Assembly (NCBI RefSeq): GCF_015767245.1
Contig: NZ_JADOTV010000017.1
Span: 1 to 64,000 of the forward strand
Length of the DNA: 64,000 bases
Direction of reading: 5' to 3'
From: Aureivirga sp. CE67
GTDB lineage: Bacteria > Bacteroidota > Bacteroidia > Flavobacteriales > Flavobacteriaceae
Position 1 is the first letter of the stretch. Each line of letters begins with the position of its first letter. Shown here one piece after another: positions 60,185 to 64,000 of the stretch. The position numbers were made by a program, and so were the translations under genes. The notes below the pieces were generated by a model that worked only from the letters and a program-made list of their open reading frames with translations, ran no database searches and was not told the DNA's origin.

Positions 60185-60886
60185 ATGTTAGTAATTAAAA
60201 ATTTAAGCAAAATATACAGAACCGAAGAAGTAGAAACAACTGCTTTACACAATTTAAATCTTGAAATTCAGAAAGGAGAATTCGTATCAATCATGGGAAC
60301 TTCGGGTTGTGGAAAATCTACTTTATTAAATATTATTGGATTATTAGATTCGCCAGAAAAAGGAAATTATGGTTTTGATGGGAAAGAAGTTGCAAACTTA
60401 AAAGAAAAAGAAAGATCTGTAATTCGGAAAGCTAATATTGGTTTTGTATTTCAAAATTTTAATCTGATTGATGAATTATCTGTTTTTGAAAATGTAGAAC
60501 TTCCTTTAATCTATAACAAAGTAAAAGCTAGTGAAAGAAAAAAGCGTGTAAATGAAATTTTGGAAAGAGTAGGAATTTCACATAGAGCAAAACATTATCC
60601 GCTTCAGCTTTCTGGAGGACAACAACAAAGAGTTGCTGTAGCTAGAGCTTTGGTTACAAATCCGAAATTAATTTTAGCAGATGAGCCAACAGGGAACTTG
60701 GATAGTAAAAATGGAAATGAAGTGATGGAACTTTTTAGTGAATTGCATGCGCAAGGAGCAACCATTGTGATGGTAACACACTCAGAATATGATGCAAAAT
60801 TCTCGAGCAGAGTAGTAAAAATGAAAGATGGGGAAATCGTTTCAGAGCATAGTAATGTTCAAAAATTGGATGTTTTAGTGCAATAG
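60185..60886 (+). CDS. ABC transporter ATPase (MacB/LolD type)
   Basis: A 233-residue ATPase of the MacB/LolD/FtsE subgroup. Walker A GTSGCGKST has K44, the Q-loop is at VFQNFNLIDEL (about 93), the ABC signature LSGGQQQRVAVARAL is near residue 141, and Walker B LILADEPTGNLDS near 161. Its length and the D-loop are standard. It energises the two permeases that follow; the permease carries no ATPase domain of its own, unlike E. coli MacB. A GACTGAGCG-type repeat begins right after the stop. Confidence 0.94.
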   Translation: MLVIKNLSKIYRTEEVETTALHNLNLEIQKGEFVSIMGTSGCGKSTLLNIIGLLDSPEKGNYGFDGKEVANLKEKERSVIRKANIGFVFQNFNLIDELSVFENVELPLIYNKVKASERKKRVNEILERVGISHRAKHYPLQLSGGQQQRVAVARALVTNPKLILADEPTGNLDSKNGNEVMELFSELHAQGATIVMVTHSEYDAKFSSRVVKMKDGEIVSEHSNVQKLDVLVQ

Positions 60887-60906
60887 GGCTTCGGCTTCGC
60901 TCAGCC
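60887..60906 (-). repeat. GACTGAGCG-type repeat, reverse copy
   Basis: The minus strand reads GGCTGAGCGAAGCCGAAGCC, matching the pair at 8193-8264 apart from the ends. It starts on the base after the ATPase stop codon. Confidence 0.65.
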
Positions 60907-60975
60907 ACCAAAGTAAATTCATCTATACCATAAAATAAATCATCATCAAAAATCAATCAAACTAAAAAAACAAAA

Positions 60976-63381
60976 ATGCTAAAAATTTGGTTTAAAATAT
61001 TATATAGAAATAGTAAAAAAAATTGGTTACATACTATTATAAATCTGCTAGGATTAACTCTTGGTTTGGTTGGATTTATTTTGGTTTCTACTTATTATTT
61101 TACAGAAAAATCTTACAATCAATGGAATCCTAATAAAAACGATGTTTATAGAGTTGCACATTTAACGACTGAAAATGATATTTGGGATACTTCATCAGAT
61201 GCTGAAGGAAAATATTTTTTAAGCGAAATACCTGAAGTAGAGTCCATTTATTATAATAATAATTGGTATGATTCTAAAAAAGTAATCATCGATGATAAAG
61301 AATTTTTCACTAGAGATATCACAAAAGGACAGAAAAATTTCTTTGATTTTTTTCCATTTAAAATTATAGAAGGAAGCGTTGACAAATTTTCCGAAGTTAA
61401 AGAACATGTTGCCATCTCTAAAGAGAAAGCTAAATTATTTTTTGGTGATGAATCTGCAATAGGAAAAACATTAACTATCGAAAATATTCCTCATAAAGTT
61501 ACTGCTGTTTTTGAAGGAAATGAAAGATCTTATTTCAATCCGAGTATTGTTCGTCAATATCAAAATGAATTAAACGGAAATTGGGGAAATTATTCTAAAG
61601 TGTTGTTTTGTAAATTATCTCCAAATGCTTCTATAGATGCTGTTCAAAAGAAAATGAAATCTCTTTTTCTAAAATACCAATCAGAAGTTCTAGCCAAAGA
61701 AATGGGAATTACGGTAGAGCAATATGAGGAAAAATATGGAATGCAACCACTTTTAGAATCCTTATCAGATGTCCGATTAAAAAGTTATGTAGGAAATTCT
61801 GGACCAGAAGGAACTGGAGATTATGATCTGATTATGATGCTTTTTGGACTTTCTATTGTTTTAATTATTATTTCTGTCGTAAATGTTGTAAATCTTGCAG
61901 TTGCTAGTATTTTAGATCGTGCAAAAGAAGTTGGTGTAAAGAAAACTTTAGGACTTTCAAATTTTAAAATATTCCTTCAATATGTTTTAGAAATTACAAT
62001 TCATTGCCTTTTCGCCTTTTTATTTTCATTGATTATTGTAGAAATATTACTTCCTCATTTTTCAACTTTTATGTTGTTAGAAATGGACTTTCTTCCAAAC
62101 ATCGAGATTTTAAAAATATTATTAATTACTATTTTAATCGCTTTTTTAATCGCTCTGATTCCAGGAATATTAATGATTAAATTCAAAAGTGTTTCTGTTC
62201 TTAAAGGGAATATCGGTAAAACTAAAAAAGGAGTTTTATTAAGAAATATCATGGTTGGAGTTCAATTTGTAATTTCTGGTTTTTTCTTGATAGGAACTAT
62301 GATTATCTACAAACAAGTAAATTTTCTTCTAAATAAAGATGTTGGTTTTTCTGGAGAACAAGTTTTAGTAGTAAGACTAAATGAACAGAGTTCGGACAGA
62401 TATAAAAAATATGAATTAGCTAAAAAAGAATTGATAAAACATCCAAATATCGAAATAGTTACGAGTGCTTTTAATGTTCCAAACATGGGAGGTTACAGCT
62501 CCACAACTGTGGAAACAAAAGATGTAAGTGTTCAATCAAATACAAATGCTGTTGACTATGAATATTTTGGTATGGTTGGAACAAAAATTATTAAAGGACG
62601 AAATTTTAGTGAAAAATATGCTTCAGATACGATTTCAAATGTTTTGATCAATGAAACAGCTGCAAAGAAATTAGGAATTCATGACAATCCTATAGGAAAA
62701 AAATTACAACTTGGTTATTTGGATGATCCAGTTGAAGTCATTGGAGTTGTAGAAGATTATCATTATCGAGGTTTTCATACAGAAATTAAACCAAGTCATA
62801 TCATGCACTGGAAAACGGTAGAATGGATTAAAAATAATAATTTGCATCTTATCCAATTTAAAATCAAAGAAGAAAATATACAAGAAACAATCGCTTTTAT
62901 TGAAAATTATTGGACAGAAAATATTGAACAAGGTTATCCATTTACCTATGATTTCTTAGATAAACGATTTGCTGTGTATTTCGAAAAATATCAGAAACAA
63001 CAAACATTATTTTTAATTCTTTCAGGAGTTGTAATCTTGATTGCACTTCTAGGATTATATGCTTTATCAACTTTAACTATTAGACAGAGATACAAAGAAA
63101 TCGCAATTCGAAAAACACTTGGAGCTTCTGATAAAGAATTAATGCAAGCTTTATTAAAAGTATTTCTGAGAGTTGTATTAATTGCAAGTATTATCGTACT
63201 TCCATTGAGCTTTTATCTGATGCAACTTTGGCTTGACAATTTTGCTTATAGAATAGAAATGCCTTTTGGTCCGTTTATCATCACTCCTATTTTACTAATT
63301 CTTTTAGTTTTATTAGTTGTTGGTATCAAAGCTTATATCGCTACAAAAGTTGAAATAACTCATTATTTAAAATATGAATAG
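60976..63381 (+). CDS. FtsX/MacB-like ABC permease
   Basis: An 801-residue permease. It has an N-terminal transmembrane helix (about 20-42), a large periplasmic MacB-PCD-like domain (about 45-270), three helices (about 285-400), a second periplasmic domain (about 460-660) and three C-terminal helices (about 675-790) with the FtsX-type core. The start MLKIWFKILYRNSKKNW and the EKSYNQWNP stretch recur in the next gene. In Bacteroidota such long FtsX-like permeases come in tandem with one LolD-like ATPase. Substrate is unknown: lipoprotein, peptide or toxic-compound export are the usual choices. Confidence 0.9.
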   Translation: MLKIWFKILYRNSKKNWLHTIINLLGLTLGLVGFILVSTYYFTEKSYNQWNPNKNDVYRVAHLTTENDIWDTSSDAEGKYFLSEIPEVESIYYNNNWYDSKKVIIDDKEFFTRDITKGQKNFFDFFPFKIIEGSVDKFSEVKEHVAISKEKAKLFFGDESAIGKTLTIENIPHKVTAVFEGNERSYFNPSIVRQYQNELNGNWGNYSKVLFCKLSPNASIDAVQKKMKSLFLKYQSEVLAKEMGITVEQYEEKYGMQPLLESLSDVRLKSYVGNSGPEGTGDYDLIMMLFGLSIVLIIISVVNVVNLAVASILDRAKEVGVKKTLGLSNFKIFLQYVLEITIHCLFAFLFSLIIVEILLPHFSTFMLLEMDFLPNIEILKILLITILIAFLIALIPGILMIKFKSVSVLKGNIGKTKKGVLLRNIMVGVQFVISGFFLIGTMIIYKQVNFLLNKDVGFSGEQVLVVRLNEQSSDRYKKYELAKKELIKHPNIEIVTSAFNVPNMGGYSSTTVETKDVSVQSNTNAVDYEYFGMVGTKIIKGRNFSEKYASDTISNVLINETAAKKLGIHDNPIGKKLQLGYLDDPVEVIGVVEDYHYRGFHTEIKPSHIMHWKTVEWIKNNNLHLIQFKIKEENIQETIAFIENYWTENIEQGYPFTYDFLDKRFAVYFEKYQKQQTLFLILSGVVILIALLGLYALSTLTIRQRYKEIAIRKTLGASDKELMQALLKVFLRVVLIASIIVLPLSFYLMQLWLDNFAYRIEMPFGPFIITPILLILLVLLVVGIKAYIATKVEITHYLKYE

Positions 63382-63383
63382 TT

Positions 63384-64000
63384 ATGCTAAAAATTTGGTT
63401 TAAATTATTATTAAAACATCACCAAAAACGCAAGCTAAATAGTTTTGTAAATTATTTAGGGTTGACACTTGGTTTTACAGGTTTAACTTTGATGTTATTG
63501 TATTTAAATGAAGAAAAATCATACCATCAATGGCATCCTAAGAAAGAAACTATTTATAGAGTTTTACATGAAAGTCATGCTGAAAAAGAAATTTGGTCTA
63601 CAGCAACTTTTATTGAAGGACCAACCTATAAAGAAGAAATTCCAGAAGTAGAAGATTATTTTTTGACACAAAATTATTATGAAAATAGAATCGTCAGAAA
63701 TGAGAAAAAATCTATCTACAGTGAAAAAATATTACATGCACAATCTAACTTTTTCGATTTCTTTCCATATCCAATTATGGGAGGAAATCCTGAAAAATTA
63801 AAAGAAAGTAAAACACATGTTTCTGTTTCTGATGATTTTGCAAAAAAGATTTTCAGCACTACAGATGTAGTTGGAAAGAATCTGTTTTACAATTCTGAAA
63901 ATTATATCATCACTTCTGTGTATCAAATTCCTGAAAAGTCATATTTCCAACCAGAAATGATTGTGCCACTGAGAAATCTTGACATTGATAATTGGGATTG
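63384..64000 (+). CDS. Second FtsX/MacB-like ABC permease (cut by window end)
   Basis: The first 205 codons of a permease paralogous to the one upstream. It starts at ATG 63384, three bases after the preceding stop, with MLKIWFKLLLKHHQKRK. An N-terminal helix (about 20-40) is followed by EKSYHQWHPKKETIYRV, which aligns with EKSYNQWNPNKNDVYRV in the neighbour, and by FFDFFPYPIMGG against FFDFFPFKIIEG. The frame stays open to the last base of the window, so the true length is unknown. The pair of permeases and the ATPase probably act as one transporter. Confidence 0.9.
   Translation, partial: MLKIWFKLLLKHHQKRKLNSFVNYLGLTLGFTGLTLMLLYLNEEKSYHQWHPKKETIYRVLHESHAEKEIWSTATFIEGPTYKEEIPEVEDYFLTQNYYENRIVRNEKKSIYSEKILHAQSNFFDFFPYPIMGGNPEKLKESKTHVSVSDDFAKKIFSTTDVVGKNLFYNSENYIITSVYQIPEKSYFQPEMIVPLRNLDIDNWD

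Noticed and set aside
1-64000. tRNA or rRNA genes, phage or transposase genes
   Set aside because: None could be recognised on either strand, apart from repeats that may be products of a transposase located elsewhere.

Overview
The window looks like chromosome from a low-GC member of the Bacteroidota, most likely Flavobacteriaceae. Evidence: C-terminal type IX secretion (T9SS) sorting domains, TonB-dependent receptors with carboxypeptidase-regulatory N-domains, -33 TTG / -7 TAnnTTTG promoters, near absence of Shine-Dalgarno sites, and AT-rich intergenic DNA carrying several families of short dispersed palindromic repeats. The genus cannot be fixed from the sequence alone.

Layout. 1-2.8 kb: an accessory stretch with nested hairpins and three small ORFs separated by a repeated terminator-plus-promoter block. 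2.9-27.2 kb: a large cobalamin (B12) cluster opened by a classical cobalamin riboswitch. It holds a TonB receptor, a [2Fe-2S] protein, an SDR-like protein, Fe-S type CbiX, CobW, a GNAT, PduO-type adenosyltransferase, CobI, a CobJ-CobH fusion, BluB, CobL, a CbiG-CobM fusion, CobK, CbiD, a NiCoT-like transporter, a one-chain AAA+/VWA chelatase partner, CobB, CobN and CobA. 27.2-30.8 kb: GNAT, methyltransferase, and a TetR regulator with a DJ-1/PfpI protein and a nitroreductase, with near-identical operator-like sites on both sides of tetR. 30.8-34.3 kb (minus): signal peptidase-like protein, small protein and outer-membrane beta-barrel receptor. 34.6-44 kb: a secreted FN3/T9SS protein, an SH3 protein, an ECF sigma/membrane protein/TraB operon, a Dph6-like ligase, rimO, a membrane protein and a DUF2200 protein. 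44.1-54.5 kb: two giant paralogous T9SS proteins with leucine-rich L-domain-like modules and HYR-type repeats. 54.6-64 kb: a methyltransferase, a NtrB/NtrC-like histidine kinase and sigma-54 regulator (minus), and a divergent MacAB-like efflux operon with at least two large permeases, the last cut by the window end.

How the genes work together. The B12 cluster encodes most of corrin-ring assembly (CobA, CobI, CobJ, CobM, CbiG, CbiD, CobK, CobL, CobH, CobB), cobalt supply (NiCoT-like, CobW), two different cobalt insertion routes (CbiX early, CobN late), dimethylbenzimidazole synthesis (BluB) and corrinoid adenosylation (PduO). CobG/CobZ, CobF, cobyric acid synthase and the nucleotide-loop genes are not in this window. 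The gene set mixes signatures of the cobalt-early and cobalt-late routes. The riboswitch probably lowers expression of at least the first block when cobalamin is plentiful.

The most rewarding second looks are the repeat-bounded small-gene array at the left end, the mixed B12 route with gene fusions and a one-chain chelatase partner, the paired TetR operators, the inverted repeat plus sigma-54-like element before the efflux operon, the modular giant T9SS proteins, and the repeat families (one a 115-bp tandem repeat that duplicates the 3' end of a gene).
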